Numbered from the stretch's first letter, positions 10,531-21,637 are shown. The stretch is DNA of 25,141 nt from Silene noctiflora (GCA_009801015.1 VHZZ01001042.1:5249-30389); one strand, 5' to 3'. Notes: generated by a model not told the origin, from the letters alone. Numbers and translations: made by a program.

Positions 10531-10955
10531 GACCTGACAAAAGTAACCCGACCCGAGACCCGAAATGACCCGAACTACATCACCCGAATGGACCCGAAAA
10601 CCCGAACAGACCCGACCCGACCCGAACATGACCCAAACTCTTTACCCGTAACTGACCCAACCCGAAAATGACCCGTTTCTGAAACCACCCAACCCGAAAA
10701 TGACCCGACAAAACATAACTCTAATTGAACCGAAAAGACTTGAAATGACTTTTTCTCTCTTATTCATTAACCCGAAAATGACCCGACCCAAAATAACTCG
10801 ACCCGGTTACCCGAAACTGACCCGACGAAGAAACCCGAACTAGGCCCGAAACCCGAAATGACCTGAGGCGACCCGAATTAACCCGAAATCAATGAAAGAC
10901 CCGAACCGAACTGGCCCGACCCGAACCTGTTGACCCGATTTGCCAGGTTTAACTC
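10531..10955. mobile_element. CGGGTC-rich non-autonomous element
   Basis: The left end is GACCTGACAAAAGTAACCCG. The reverse complement of the right end is GAGTTAAACCTGGCAAATCG. The interior is dominated by ACCCGA units (ACCCGAAAATGACCCG and similar). TTTATATA (10523-10530) and TATATATA (10956-10963) could be an 8-bp target duplication with one mismatch, but AT-rich flanks make this weak. The end sequence resembles the element at 21348-21637, which has a perfect duplication. Confidence 0.5.
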
Positions 10956-10963
10956 TATATATA

Positions 10964-11420
10964 CAAATTAGATCTTGAATTTTTATTTTTTTTGTAAAGG
11001 AAGTCACAAGTTCGATTTTGATGTTGAACAGGTTGGTCATGCATGAGTAACACAATCAAATTGAGATATTTTGGACAAACAATCTTTTTTTTTAGGGTCT
11101 GTATTAATAAGCGTTTTATGAAAGTTTTTAAACTAAACCTCTATCAGAGTATGTGCTACTTTTGTTCTAATCATTTGTACTAAGTTTTGCAATTTTGACA
11201 TAACAATTTCAAGCAAAAAAAAAATGATCGGGACAAAGCGAATACCGTTACTACATTTTAAGAGAATCCGATACCGACTTATTACAAATGCCAAAATCAA
11301 TGAACTTGGATTGATACCCAACAAAAGCCAATGGTCCATCTCACTTGAAACTCCTTATCAATGTTCCTCAAGGAGTCAATTCTATATAGTTGTTCGCCAC
11401 TTTCAAACCATATTTCTTGG
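10964..11420. other. non-coding flank, no gene seen
   Basis: No recognisable gene or element. The stretch lies downstream of the minus-strand TMEM42-like gene. Confidence 0.4.
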
Positions 11421-11421
11421 C

Positions 11422-11427
11422 TTTATT
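11422..11427 (-). terminator. possible poly(A) signal of the TMEM42-like gene
   Basis: AATAAA on the minus strand lies about 440 bases beyond the stop codon at 11867. The interval between has higher sequence complexity, as expected of a 3'UTR. Plant poly(A) signals are loose, so this is tentative. Confidence 0.25.
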
Positions 11428-11866
11428 CCTTGCCTTTTTCACTTGAAAAAGTTTTCAGCTACAACCGGAATCGATACAGAAGGGTCGAATCTGGGTCTCA
11501 AAATTTTGGAACCGCTGATCTGGGTAGTTTTGGATCCAGCGTCTGAAAGCTAATCTGGATCATGTTCCAACTAGACCAGGTCCAAATCTGACCCGTGAAC
11601 GCATTGAGCAAAGATAAATCATCGGTCATCACACGATACATAATAGTATAATACATTGAATGAATGTTCAGAAATGGTGCCATGAATTTGTCTCTGAATG
11701 CCGGATTGATGAAATGGAATAAACTGAAAAATAAGACGGCAATCAGCTGGATTGCTGGAATGAAAATTTGCTGTGATTTCCTCAAGCATCAGTATATCGC
11801 CAAACACCAGGGGATACAGCGCAATTTTCCAAGTCAATCTGAAATATACAGTATCCGGGCTAACAT

Positions 11867-14831
11867 CTAATCCTCTTTTTGTGTCTCTTTGCTCGATTTA
11901 GTTAGTACGAACACACCAAGTACAATCAGCGAGGCACCTGCAAACCACTGATACCATATGCATACATGATACATTACACTCGGTTAGTTTTACCATGCTA
12001 AGGCAGCAGCTCGGAGAAAAACGGTACTTCTAGCAACAATGAAGTGTACATAAAAGTACACATTCCCCATACAAACTGGAATCGGGAAATTATCTTACGA
12101 CTGCTAAGTTAATTGTATCGCGTATAAATTGAGTTACATAGCTAGGCAATCATCTGAAATAGATAAAAGAGGAATGCAGGGAAAATAAACAACCGAACAA
12201 GCTCAATTCCCATATAGTACAAACTGTTCTCACTACGGGTCCAGCAGTTCCATTCCTATTTACTTGCACTAGGTAGGAGAGTATATTCTGGAAGCACTAT
12301 ACAATCAGTCAACCGCGCCTTTAAACTAGTGCTATACTGCTATTAACAGATACTTCAAGCACAAAACTTCAGTTTCTCTAATTGATTTGGTACATATGAA
12401 AAGCACTATGTTCAGAAAAGAATATGCATTAATGCTCTAAAACACAACTCTGGAGAACCACTAAACCAAACAATTTGACTCAACCATAGATATTCGTTAC
12501 GTTAAAATCTCTCCTTGGGGCAATTAAGACAAATTGCTCAACATAAATGACAACTTTAGAAAGAAGCGTGAATTAAGATGACCTTGAATGATTCAGCCTA
12601 TGTGCCTCATATTGAGTATCGGCTTGCTATTACATTCTTCAAATAATGTGGTTAACATGTTATGAATCACATGATGAAAGTTTTTGTAACGATGCTTTGA
12701 ATGAAAGTAATACACGACATAAATCACACGAGGTGACGAGGATAGTTTATGTGAAGGAGTGTTGTTTACCTTGGTTGGTAATGCTTCCCCAAAAAGGAAA
12801 AACCCAGCCAGGCCTGACGAGAGGAAATTTGTCGCAAAGTTTATAACTGTAGCTTGCAAAGATGACAAAGCTCTAAGGCTGTTGGTGTAGCATCCCCACA
12901 TCGTCACATTGAATAAAATTACAAAGCTGTATTTGACAAGCTGCGAACAGAATTAGACCATATTATTTCAAGCAACTACCTTCAAACTATTGCCCAACCA
13001 TACATGCAGTGATGTAATTCCTCCGTCCCGGTCATTTGTTTACCTATTCCATTTTTGGGAGTCTCACTCATTTGTTTGCCTATCTAATTTAGGAATATTT
13101 TCATGAGTTATTTGATCATCCACCCCCATCCTGATCCACTAGTCATCTAATAATTATATGTACAAATGGTCCCCTCGTCTTTCCTTGGTCTTTGTGCCAA
13201 AAAGAAAGGTAAACAAATGATCGGGACGGAGGGAGTAGTCAAGAACAGACAAAGCATTGTCAAGTTTAGTGAGCCACAAATATAAAATTATTTAGGACTG
13301 AAAGAGAACAACTTTGCTGTATTTGAAATGCAAGTATCAAACCAACTGATGAGCAGAGCAAGTTTTATGTAGTGAAAAAATAGGTTGGTGTTGCGCAGAC
13401 CAGACACTTTGAAGCACTAGGCTATACAAGCACATCAACTCCCACCCTCCCACTAGAAAGGAGCCGAGAAGTCTCAAATTTTATGGAGTCAATTCACCAA
13501 ACATCCAGTTTTAGAGAGGTCTTCCAGCCATGAGTGAGATTCCACAAAATAACTAGTCCTATTTGTCAAACCTGATACGATATTTAAAGCCCCCGTATCA
13601 ACCCTTTGTTTAGGTAACAAAGGGAACGGAAGATGGACGGAAGGGAAGGGAGGAACGGGGAGGGGAATGGACCAATATCATTTTCCTCCAACTCTGTACT
13701 ATTTCAACAAACGGTAGAACTAGCTTAGACACAGTTCCTCAAAACGAAATTATTTCAAGCTCCATCAACATGAAAGCTATGAAATACAGTTTTTCGCCAT
13801 GCACACAATCTCACTCGAAATGCAACTAACGATGTCCTCACAACCACACAAAAACCTAGTTGTAAATCCTCATATTTCCCAACTCTCTAAAAATTCATGT
13901 AGCGTGGATGCCGATAGATGCCGTAACTGTTTGGAAACGATATTATTTCAAGCTCCATCAACATCAAAGCTATGAAATATTTCGTCACACACACAATCAC
14001 ACTCGAAACGCAACTAAATATGTCCTCACAAGTCACAACCACACAATCACTCGACGCCGCAGCAAAGATGATCCAGAAGCTAAGCAGCTTAGAAACATCC
14101 TCGTATTTCTCAACTCCCAAAAATTCCTTTAAAGCATTCCTTTAAATCGTCTCAACACGCTTCCGCGCATAACAATCATCATACACCATTACACCTCAAT
14201 TCACCTGCCTATTGAACAATTTTTACAACAATTTCTCATCATTTAACCACTACAATCTTATGTATAATCGAATTACTTTCGACATAACTAGCTAAACCTC
14301 GAAATTCAGCTATCGATTCATTCAAATTCTACAACTCCATAATCAATAAACCTAGAATTCCTGAAAATCATCATAAACCTCAAATCATGCGCCAATTGAA
14401 CAATTTCTACTTAGAAAACAATTTCTCATCATTAATATAACTTCAATCTTACATATAATCGAACCTAGAAGTTCTAAATCGAGTAATAAATGTCATAAAT
14501 CAACACAATCAGGATGAATTAGCAAAGTCAAAATTATAGATCTTGCAAAAAATGAAATGAAATACTCATAAGGGTATAGTTGATCTTGTGTAAGACGGTT
14601 TTACGCAACTAACCATATTAGTAGGTAAATGTATACTAACTAAAACAGTCCGTCTTATAATAAACTCGTGTAAAACCGTCTTACACAAATCCGTGTTATA
14701 ACGATAAATGCAGTGGTTTTGGAGGAAACCTGATTAAAGAAAAACTTGGCAGAAATAGCAGCAAACGCAGCGTTTAAACCGGCGGCAACCGCCCAACCGT
14801 AACCTTTACTCTCTCTTTTATCATTTCCCAT
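11867..14831 (-). CDS. small four-helix membrane protein, TMEM42 / EamA-like (drug/metabolite transporter superfamily)
   Basis: Three exons join in phase 0: 14831-14730 (34 codons), 12940-12770 (57 codons) and 11947-11867 (26 codons plus TAG). The introns have GT-AG ends and measure 1789 and 822 bp. The product is 117 residues. Four hydrophobic helices are expected: about 11-32 (GYGWAVAAGLNAAFAAISAK), 38-56 (YSFVILFNVTMWGCYTNSL), 66-84 (VINFATNFLSSGLAGFFLF) and 92-107 (WFAGASLIVLGVFVLT). The pattern GLxAAxAAxSAK, the NSLxALS segment, FxSSxLAGxxLFGE and the closing WFAG helix match the TMEM42 family, known in animals and plants as a half-size EamA-like protein. Its substrate is unknown. The large first intron is full of repeats. 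A Stowaway MITE and local duplications are inside, and a CGGGTC-rich repeat begins only about 50 bp upstream of the start codon. Confidence 0.85.
13017..13235. mobile_element. Stowaway MITE in intron 1 of the TMEM42-like gene
   Basis: The left end ATTCCTCCGTCCCGGTCATT and the reverse complement of the right end, CTCCCTCCGTCCCGATCATT, continue as matching TTGTTTACC. TA dinucleotides flank both sides (13015-13016 and 13236-13237), as expected for Stowaway/Mariner elements. The length is 219 bp and it is non-coding. Confidence 0.9.
13596..13720. repeat. purine-rich repeat with a small hairpin
   Basis: CCCTTTGTT and AACAAAGGG form a perfect 9-bp stem with a five-base loop. They are followed by about 50 bases of GGAAGGGAAGGGAGGAACGG. 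AACAAACGG near 13702 may be the other end of a small transposon. The class is uncertain. Confidence 0.35.
13742..14130. repeat. tandem duplication in intron 1 of the TMEM42-like gene (offset about 193 bp)
   Basis: ATTATTTCAAGCTCCATCAA occurs at 13749 and again at 13942. The matching continues through GAAAGCTATGAAAT/CAAAGCTATGAAAT, CACACAATC, CTCGAAATGCAACTAA/CTCGAAACGCAACTAA, TGTCCTCACAA and CTCATATTTCCCAACT/CTCGTATTTCTCAACT. Copy 2 holds an insertion near its end. Confidence 0.8.
14205..14470. repeat. second local duplication in the same intron (offset about 184 bp)
   Basis: ATTGAACAATTT at 14211 recurs at 14395. It is followed in both copies by ACAATTTCTCATCATT and CAATCTTA(T/C)(G/A)TATAATCGAA. 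The copies differ by small insertions and substitutions. Confidence 0.7.
14585..14692. mobile_element. short MITE with TTGTGTAAGACGGTTTTAC ends
   Basis: TTGTGTAAGACGGTTTTACG near 14585 is mirrored by the reverse complement TTGTGTAAGACGGTTTTACA near 14690. The 19-base core is identical on both sides. Related single motifs occur near 2865, 16631 and 24236. Confidence 0.65.
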
Positions 14832-14835
14832 TTTT

Positions 14836-14871
14836 TCACTTGTTGATCAATGATGGACTTTCCCAATTCAT
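14836..14871 (-). other. short upstream reading frame before the TMEM42-like start codon
   Basis: An ATG at 14871 opens an 11-codon frame (MNWESPSLINK). It ends four bases before the main ATG at 14831. It would affect translation only if the transcript starts upstream of 14871, which the sequence does not show. Confidence 0.3.
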
Positions 14872-14881
14872 AACTGGGAAG

Positions 14882-15115
14882 ACCCGTTAATTAAATTTGA
14901 TCTCGTTTCGGGTTCGGGTTGGGTCATTTTCGGTCAATATGTTCTCAAGTCACTTTTGGGTCGGGTCACTTTGGATCGTGTCATTTTGAATCGGGACGTT
15001 TTGGGTCATTTTGAGTCACTCAAGTCGGGTCACTTTTTTTTCGAGGCTATCGAGTCACTCTCGGGTCATTTTCGAGTCTCGAGTCGGGTTAATTTTGGCA
15101 GATCTAGTTACGACT
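14882..15115. repeat. CGGGTC-rich element next to the TMEM42-like 5' end
   Basis: The stretch is dominated by TCGGGTCACTTT/GGGTCATTTTCGAG units. It ends GTCGGGTTAATTTTGGCAGA, whose reverse complement matches the left end of the 10531 element. The left boundary near 14882 is approximate and no target duplication was seen. It occupies the likely promoter of the neighbouring minus-strand gene. Confidence 0.5.
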
Positions 15116-15201
15116 CGTGTTGGATTCGGTCAGCATTGTTATTTATGTTTGGTCAGTTTGGGCCTTGAGGTTTGATATTTGGTTATTTTCATTAAAATAT
15201 A

Positions 15202-15408
15202 CTTTATCCTTCTGGTTATTTATTTACTTATTTTATTTTAGACAATTGTTTACCTTTCTATTCTAGAAATGTTTTTTAATGGGTAACTTGATCTTGCACA
15301 CTCAATTTGGTCCGCTTGACATTCAATAATTGGTCCATTCCTATTTTCTTAGTTTTTGTACCAAAATGAAAGACAAACAAATGAATGGTACGGACTACCG
15401 AGGGAGTA
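15202..15408. mobile_element. diverged Stowaway-like MITE
   Basis: The right end, read in reverse complement, is CTCCCTCGGTAGTCCGTACC followed by ATTCATTTGTTTGTC, typical of the family of the element at 13017. The left end is degraded (TCCTTCTGGTTATTTATTTA), so the boundary is approximate. Confidence 0.5.
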
Positions 15409-16440
15409 TCGATGATAAATAAATAAATAACGCTAACTTGTAGATACAGTATATTTTTGTTTAGTTATGATCTTATGTTTGAAACGACTATTAAATCGTT
15501 AGACTATTTTTTATACTTGTCTTTTATCTTTCATTCATACATTTCTGTTGATTTTATTTCTCATATAAATTTTCACCATGCACTTACAAATTCACAATGA
15601 TCGAGGGTTTTATATTGATGCGATTTTTTATTTTTTTTAGGGGGGGAATGATTTTAAGTTGTTGTAGTTAGTCCAAACAAGTTTGTTTCTGGCATATAGA
15701 GGCGGTTGAGCGGGGGTGGATGATGAGAGGTTGACTTGTGCTTTAGTGGCAGGGGTGGGTGCTAGCGAGGAACAGGTGGTGGTGGGTTGTGTGCATGGCC
15801 GCATGGGTAGTGGTGGTGGCTGGTGGGAAGTGAGGGCGAGGGCATTGAGAGGAGAGAGTATGTGATGACGTAATCTTAATCATACAATTCGTATAAAAAA
15901 AGGTTGATTGGTATAAAATTTAGAGATGTACTTGAAATGTTGAATGAGACCATCTTGATAGGAACATTACATTCAAGTTATGTTAATTTCGAGTCACGAG
16001 TTATCTCGACTTGATTTTGCATTGAGTTGAGATTAATAGTTTGTCAATGACCATACGATGGTCCAATTCAGTGTTACCGTTTTCTGAATTATAAAAAAAA
16101 TAATAAAAAAAAATTGGTAAGTCAGGTTTGTCAAATCGGGTCAGCTTTTAACAACAACCCGAGCAAGCCGGGCCGACTCAATGATTTTCCTTGACTTTAC
16201 AATTTTGCAAGGCCCAAACTCAAAAATCCTACACCATTCAATTACACATTAGAAGCCCAAATTGTAAATCCAACAAACACAAAATGACAAAAATACAAAC
16301 GGAGGGAAAATCAGTTAAGCAGTTACCGCAATAACCGGAACCAAACAAACACAGTTACTCTACTTCTTACGGTAAAAGAAACACACTTTTACAGTTTTAC
16401 TCTCCCACGATCCCATTATTCACCCCAAAACCAAAATCAA
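15409..16440. other. intergenic DNA, no gene seen
   Basis: A strongly G-rich stretch lies at 15690-15860 (GGTGGTGGGTTG, GGTGGTGGCTGG). A scrap of the CGGGTC family lies near 16117 (CAGGTTTGTCAAATCGGGTC). Nothing here has coding features. The right end merges into the histone H3 promoter. Confidence 0.45.
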
Positions 16441-16465
16441 CCAATCAAAACCCTCCGATTAAAAA

Positions 16466-16483
16466 CACGGATCGGTGACGTGT
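16466..16483 (-). promoter_or_regulatory. Type I histone promoter element (octamer plus hexamer)
   Basis: Read on the minus strand it is ACACGTCACCGATCCGTG. The plant histone Type I element, as I recall it, is CCACGTCANCGATCCGCG, so 15 of 17 fixed positions match. It combines the hexamer ACGTCA with a near-octamer GATCCGTG. It lies about 60 bp upstream of the TATA box of the H3 gene. A CCAAT motif is at 16441. In known genes this element drives S-phase and meristem expression. Confidence 0.7.
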
Positions 16484-16543
16484 CACAATATCAGCCGTCA
16501 AAATTCATGCATAAACCGACCTTAACCTCCTTCCCAAGTCTCC

Positions 16544-16550
16544 TATATAA
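16544..16550 (+). promoter_or_regulatory. TATA box of the histone H3 gene
   Basis: CTATATAAAC has the plant TATA consensus. It would place the transcription start near 16575-16582, inside a leader typical of plant genes. Confidence 0.7.
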
Positions 16551-16654
16551 ACTAACCCTCTTACCATTTCGTAAAAATCCATCGCATACAAAAATATCTA
16601 CTCTTCTTCTCCGAATAGTAATCTTTCTCTCGTCTTTTGTAAAGCGGTTTTACA

Positions 16655-16774
16655 ATAACTTATCGTAAAATCGAGTTTTAAACGGTTTTACGTGGAAAGT
16701 ATATTTGTTTACGATTTTGTTATGTATGATTAGTTTTTATATGATTATTTATGTTTTTTCGTATGATTTTACAG
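16655..16774 (+). other. probable 5'UTR intron of the H3 gene
   Basis: TATGATTTTACAG ending at 16774 is a strong acceptor, and the remaining leader (16775-16808) runs straight to the start codon. Donor candidates are GTAAAG near 16639 or GTAAAA near 16664; the start given is a midpoint. Plant H3.3 genes usually have such an intron, which boosts expression. Confidence 0.5.
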
Positions 16775-16808
16775 GAAATTGTTGATTGTTGCTTGAAATC
16801 GAATCGAA

Positions 16809-18148
<1,340 letters not shown>

Positions 18149-18820
18149 GGGATTGTTCGTTACTCTATTATCTCAACTCTGAACCAGAAGATGATCTGAT
18201 CTAGTTTTACTTAGTTTGGTTAATTAGGATTTACTATACTATGGTCCTAAAATACTGCTTGGTGTTGCATTGCTGTTAATTGGTTGTTTTAGGAATTACT
18301 ACAAACAATGTTACGGTAAATAATTCCCTTGTTCGTTTTCATCTCCGCAATATTCAATAGATTTTCTGCAAACGGCATAATGGCATTGTAGGCTTTATGA
18401 ACTCGAAAGATTCTAGTTTTGGGCTGGTGGATCTGTAAGATTGGTCCAGCCCAATTAGTATTTTTTAGTACACGGCTTAGGGAGGTCATGTAGCTAGCTC
18501 ATTGACGGAGTGATTGTGATCGACTTTAGTTCCGTCTTGGTATAAATACGAGGGCAATAATATACAACGATAAGTTTATTGTCGGACCTATCAATTCTTG
18601 GCGATATACAGTACAGTAACATTATGTTGTGGGTTTTGAGACAACTGTATAGGATGTGAGATTTGGCGATGTACTACATAGCTTTGATGTGGATATGTAT
18701 AATTTTCATATGATTGCTTGCAATCTTCTGTCTTCATAGATACAACGGGTCCTATGATTAATACTTTCCCTCTCAAGTCTTTGTTACTTCTTTAACGACA
18801 TAAAGCTAGTTGTCTCACGC
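18149..18820. other. H3 3'UTR followed by unassigned DNA
   Basis: The first 150-200 bases are presumably the 3'UTR of the H3 gene. Further right, two TGGGCT/AGCCCAAT motifs (about 18420-18455) and TATAAATAC near 18541 resemble a promoter or LTR, but no downstream coding region follows. It may be a transposon remnant. Confidence 0.35.
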
Positions 18821-18830
18821 CGATTTTCAC

Positions 18831-19015
18831 CAATCCGGATCCTCGATCTGTCTCATTTTCGTGTCGCATTTTGTGTCCCATTATCTTAATATTCTGACGC
18901 TTCATCCTTGGATAATATCTACTTACTTATTTATAATGTTTATTGCTTATGTGTCAAATGGAGAAATAGTGGGACAAAAGATGGGATATGAAACTGGGAT
19001 GGAGGATCCGGACTG
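18831..19015. mobile_element. MITE with CAATCCGGATCCTC ends
   Basis: The left CAATCCGGATCCTCGATCTG and the reverse complement of the right end, CAGTCCGGATCCTCCATCCC, start long imperfect inverted repeats that continue to TTGTGTCCCA/TTTTGTCCCA. The flanks GATTTTCAC (18822-18830) and AATTTTCAA (19016-19024) share seven central bases. That suggests an aged 7-9-bp target duplication. About 185 bp, non-coding. Confidence 0.7.
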
Positions 19016-19097
19016 AATTTTCAATCACTTTGTTACTTGTAAACATGTAAACATGTCCCATTTTTTCTCCCTAAACGAAGCTAAGTCCCGCCATTTT

Positions 19098-19306
19098 TAT
19101 TATAAATAGAGAGGGAGAAATTCATAAAGAGAATCGTGTTATTGATAATAGTTCGTCTCTCAAATGATTACATTGAAACGATATTTATAGTATTCTCGAG
19201 ATCTGAATTGTATCAATTATTATAGTCTACGTAATAATAAGTTTATTCCTAATATTATATTATTCCGCTTACGGTATAATACAATATACCGTAATATTCT
19301 CCAACA
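19098..19306 (-). mobile_element. solo LTR of a Copia element with 5-bp target duplication
   Basis: On the minus strand it begins TGTTGGAGAATATTACGG, a typical Copia LTR start. It runs through a late part with TCAATGTAATCATTTGAGAG and CAATAACACGATTCTC. The 3' end reads ...ATTTATAATA, where CA has become TA. ATTTT lies on both sides (19093-19097 and 19307-19311). No internal region is attached, so it arose by recombination between two LTRs. Confidence 0.75.
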
Positions 19307-19311
19307 ATTTT

Positions 19312-20068
19312 AGAGCATCAATCAATTCTGTTGTTAGACGGCGTCACTGTATTATATATTAGACAAGGAATGTAGTAACGGAATCAGGAATTATAAGTCA
19401 ACGGGAAAAACAGGTAATAGAACAAGATAACTTCTCGAAAAAAAAAAAAAATTAAAAAATTTAAACTAAAAGAACAACAATCTTAAGTTATTTGCATTCA
19501 CATGACACATCGAGAAGACTTGATGGTTGTCTATTTCAATAGATTCAACTGCAAAAATAACACAATGGATTATTACTACAAAAATTGTTCGAAAATTACA
19601 ATAGACTCATGTTTAAATAATGCTGTAAAACAGTCTATTTTTACATTCAATGCATATCTATTACGAGTATATATATATAGCGACTATTTTATGATAAATA
19701 GTGACAATTAATCATCTATTATAAAATTGTTATTTTTTATGAAATTACACGGTATAATCGTCGTAAGTCGTAACTAACTAAAATTGATAATTGTACGCTT
19801 ATGTTAATTTCGTGCTTTGGCTGGGTTTAGCCGTGTAAGCAATAATTTTGGTTCCCTATCTGATGCAGACAATAAAGAAAGATACTTTTCACTTATCGGA
19901 ATAATTTGATTATGTTAAACAAATGTCACGGAAAATACATTTGGAAATTATAGTATGGAGTAGTCGAGTACGTAATTATTTTACTTTTAATATTGCAAAA
20001 ACGTTTATAAAGTCGTAAATTCGTAATTATATCTTCCAAGTCTCTATAAGTCATGGTTCGCAAATGAA

Positions 20069-20071
<3 letters not shown>
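19312..20071. other. intergenic AT-rich DNA, no gene seen
   Basis: There are only short open frames without recognisable features. An A-run lies near 19438. Confidence 0.5.

Positions 20072-20138
<67 letters not shown>
20072..20138. repeat. (AT)n microsatellite, 67 bp
   Basis: About 33 uninterrupted AT units. Length in the assembly may not equal the true length because such tracts are hard to sequence. Confidence 0.98.
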
Positions 20139-20139
<1 letters not shown>

Positions 20140-20800
20140 CTGTTTATTTCTTAAAATCGTTTTACAGGAGAGTAAATAAATAATTAATACGGGTGAGTTA
20201 TTAATGTGAAATTTTGGATGTATAAGTTGTCACTCAAATAAAAAACTTCTAAATTACTAAGTGAAAACAGAAACAAAAAACTTCTAAATCTTGAATTATC
20301 AATGCAATTCTTGGCACATTTTATCGAGTTCGGATTTTTTGTCCCATCTTGAATTTTGCTAGCTCTCAATTTGACATATAAGCATTAGATATTAAAATAA
20401 GTATTTAGATATTATAAAAGGATGAGATGTCAAAAATTAAGGTCGTAAGACATAAGATGAGACATGAAAGTGAAAGTGAGACCGAGAATTCCGACCGCAT
20501 CTTATCAACTAGTCATTGATCATTATCTTCACAGTGCAAATTAATTAATGTGAAAGCTCCTTAATTATTATTCTGAACTCTTAACTCCGTAGTTGATTAA
20601 TTACGAATAGTTTGCAATCGACAAATTATACTATAAGACCGTGGTATAGTGCTATCAACATTTAAAAAAAGTAAAAAAATCATTCGACAAGCAAAATAAC
20701 CATTTTTTATTTAAAAAATGACCGCTTTCTATTATTACTAAGTGGTCATTTTTAATATAAAATGAAACGGAGTATATGATCATTTTTTATTTGTTTCGCG
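20139..20800. other. intergenic AT-rich DNA, no gene seen
   Basis: AAAAACTTCTAAAT is repeated near 20241 and 20276. An imperfect inverted pair around AATGACC and GGTCATTTTT near 20725-20757 and an ACGGAGTAT end near 20768 may be MITE scraps. Confidence 0.45.
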
Positions 20801-20809
20801 ACATAACAG

Positions 20810-20920
20810 TTGCACAAGAGCTAGCTCAAGTGGTAAGAGCTCTCTTACCCCGATCATGAAGTTGGGGGTTCGATTCTCACCCGCGACATAGTGCGGTCAT
20901 TGGAACCAAAAAAAAAAAAA
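20810..20920 (+). mobile_element. tRNA-derived SINE
   Basis: A box TAGCTCAAGTGG (20822-20833) and B box GGTTCGATTC (20867-20876) stand at tRNA-like spacing. A short unrelated body and 13 A residues (20908-20920) follow. The tRNA-like head does not close into a proper acceptor stem, so this is a retroposon and not a tRNA gene. CGCGACATA occurs both just before the head (20798) and inside (20883). A target duplication is not clear. Confidence 0.75.
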
Positions 20921-21347
20921 TTATGAAATGGGGCAATGGGGTAAAAGTAATTAATTACTGTGTGGAAACACATAATAAAGTGTATTAATAAAGGATCCCA
21001 CCTACAATTAATTGATTATTAATGTGAAATTGTGAATCCAAATCATGCCTCGTCCTTACCCAATCAATTTACATATGCCATGTGAATCTTTGTTGTAACC
21101 TTTTATTTACAAATGTTGACAATTTTAGCAGTCTATATATATATATATATATATGTACGTTTAATGCATTCTTACCCATGGAATTCTATGAATGGATAGT
21201 TATGAATCAAGTCGAGTTTGACTGATAACTCGATGGTTGATGTCATGACGGTTTAACTAGTGAAAATTAAGAAAAATAAATAAATAAGATCGTTGTATAA
21301 TGTATAATAGCCTAATTAAATGTTATAAACTCAATTTCATAATGCCA
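20921..21347. other. intergenic DNA with a short AT tract
   Basis: A 21-bp AT microsatellite lies at 21134-21154. No gene seen. Confidence 0.5.
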
Positions 21348-21637
21348 GTTAAGGCTGGTCAATGGTGCGGGTTAACTGGGTTCGGGTCGGGTCAAGGGGC
21401 GGGCCGAGCTTGGCTTGAAAGGCCCGAAACCAGCCTGGATAGAGAGTTGGTCGGGTCGGGCCGGGTAAACGGTGACTCGTGAAACAGGTTTTAGGGCAGG
21501 GAAAGGGCATGTCCGGGTTGGGACAAGTCAGGCTTGACATTTGGGACCCGGAACCGGCCCGGATATAGGGTTGTTCGGGTCGGGCAAAAAATGACCCGAT
21601 GAATTGCACTAGGTTGACCTGCACTTTTGACCACCCC
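21348..21637. mobile_element. CGGGTC-rich non-autonomous element with perfect 8-bp target duplication
   Basis: The element begins GTTAAGGCTGGTCAATGG and ends TTTTGACCACCCC, so GGCTGGTCAA and GGGGTGGTCAA are inverted ends. TAATGCCA lies directly on both sides (21340-21347 and 21638-21645). The 290-bp interior is GC-rich (TTCGGGTCGGGTC units), in strong contrast to the AT-rich surroundings. The 8-bp duplication suits hAT-type elements, but the superfamily is not proven. Confidence 0.75.

Noticed and set aside
10240-10629. Overlapping open frames on both strands as a protein gene
   Set aside because: They lie in GGTC/CCCGA-rich repeat DNA with few stop codons, show no family features and overlap each other.
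11498-11837. Minus-strand open frames downstream of the TMEM42-like stop as extra exons
   Set aside because: The gene already ends in frame with TAG at 11867, and the family protein ends there. The stretch is better read as 3'UTR.
13742-14130. A CRISPR-like or satellite array
   Set aside because: There are only two diverged copies. It is a local duplication in a plant intron.
16480-16668. A 62-codon frame over the H3 promoter and leader
   Set aside because: It spans the TATA box and the presumed transcription start, so it would not be fully transcribed. No family resemblance.
18420-18560. A promoter of an unseen gene (TGGGCT motifs and TATAAATAC)
   Set aside because: No coding region follows, so it is left as unassigned and possibly LTR-derived.
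20810-20907. A functional tRNA gene
   Set aside because: A and B boxes are present, but no closed acceptor stem forms and an A tail follows, which indicates a SINE.
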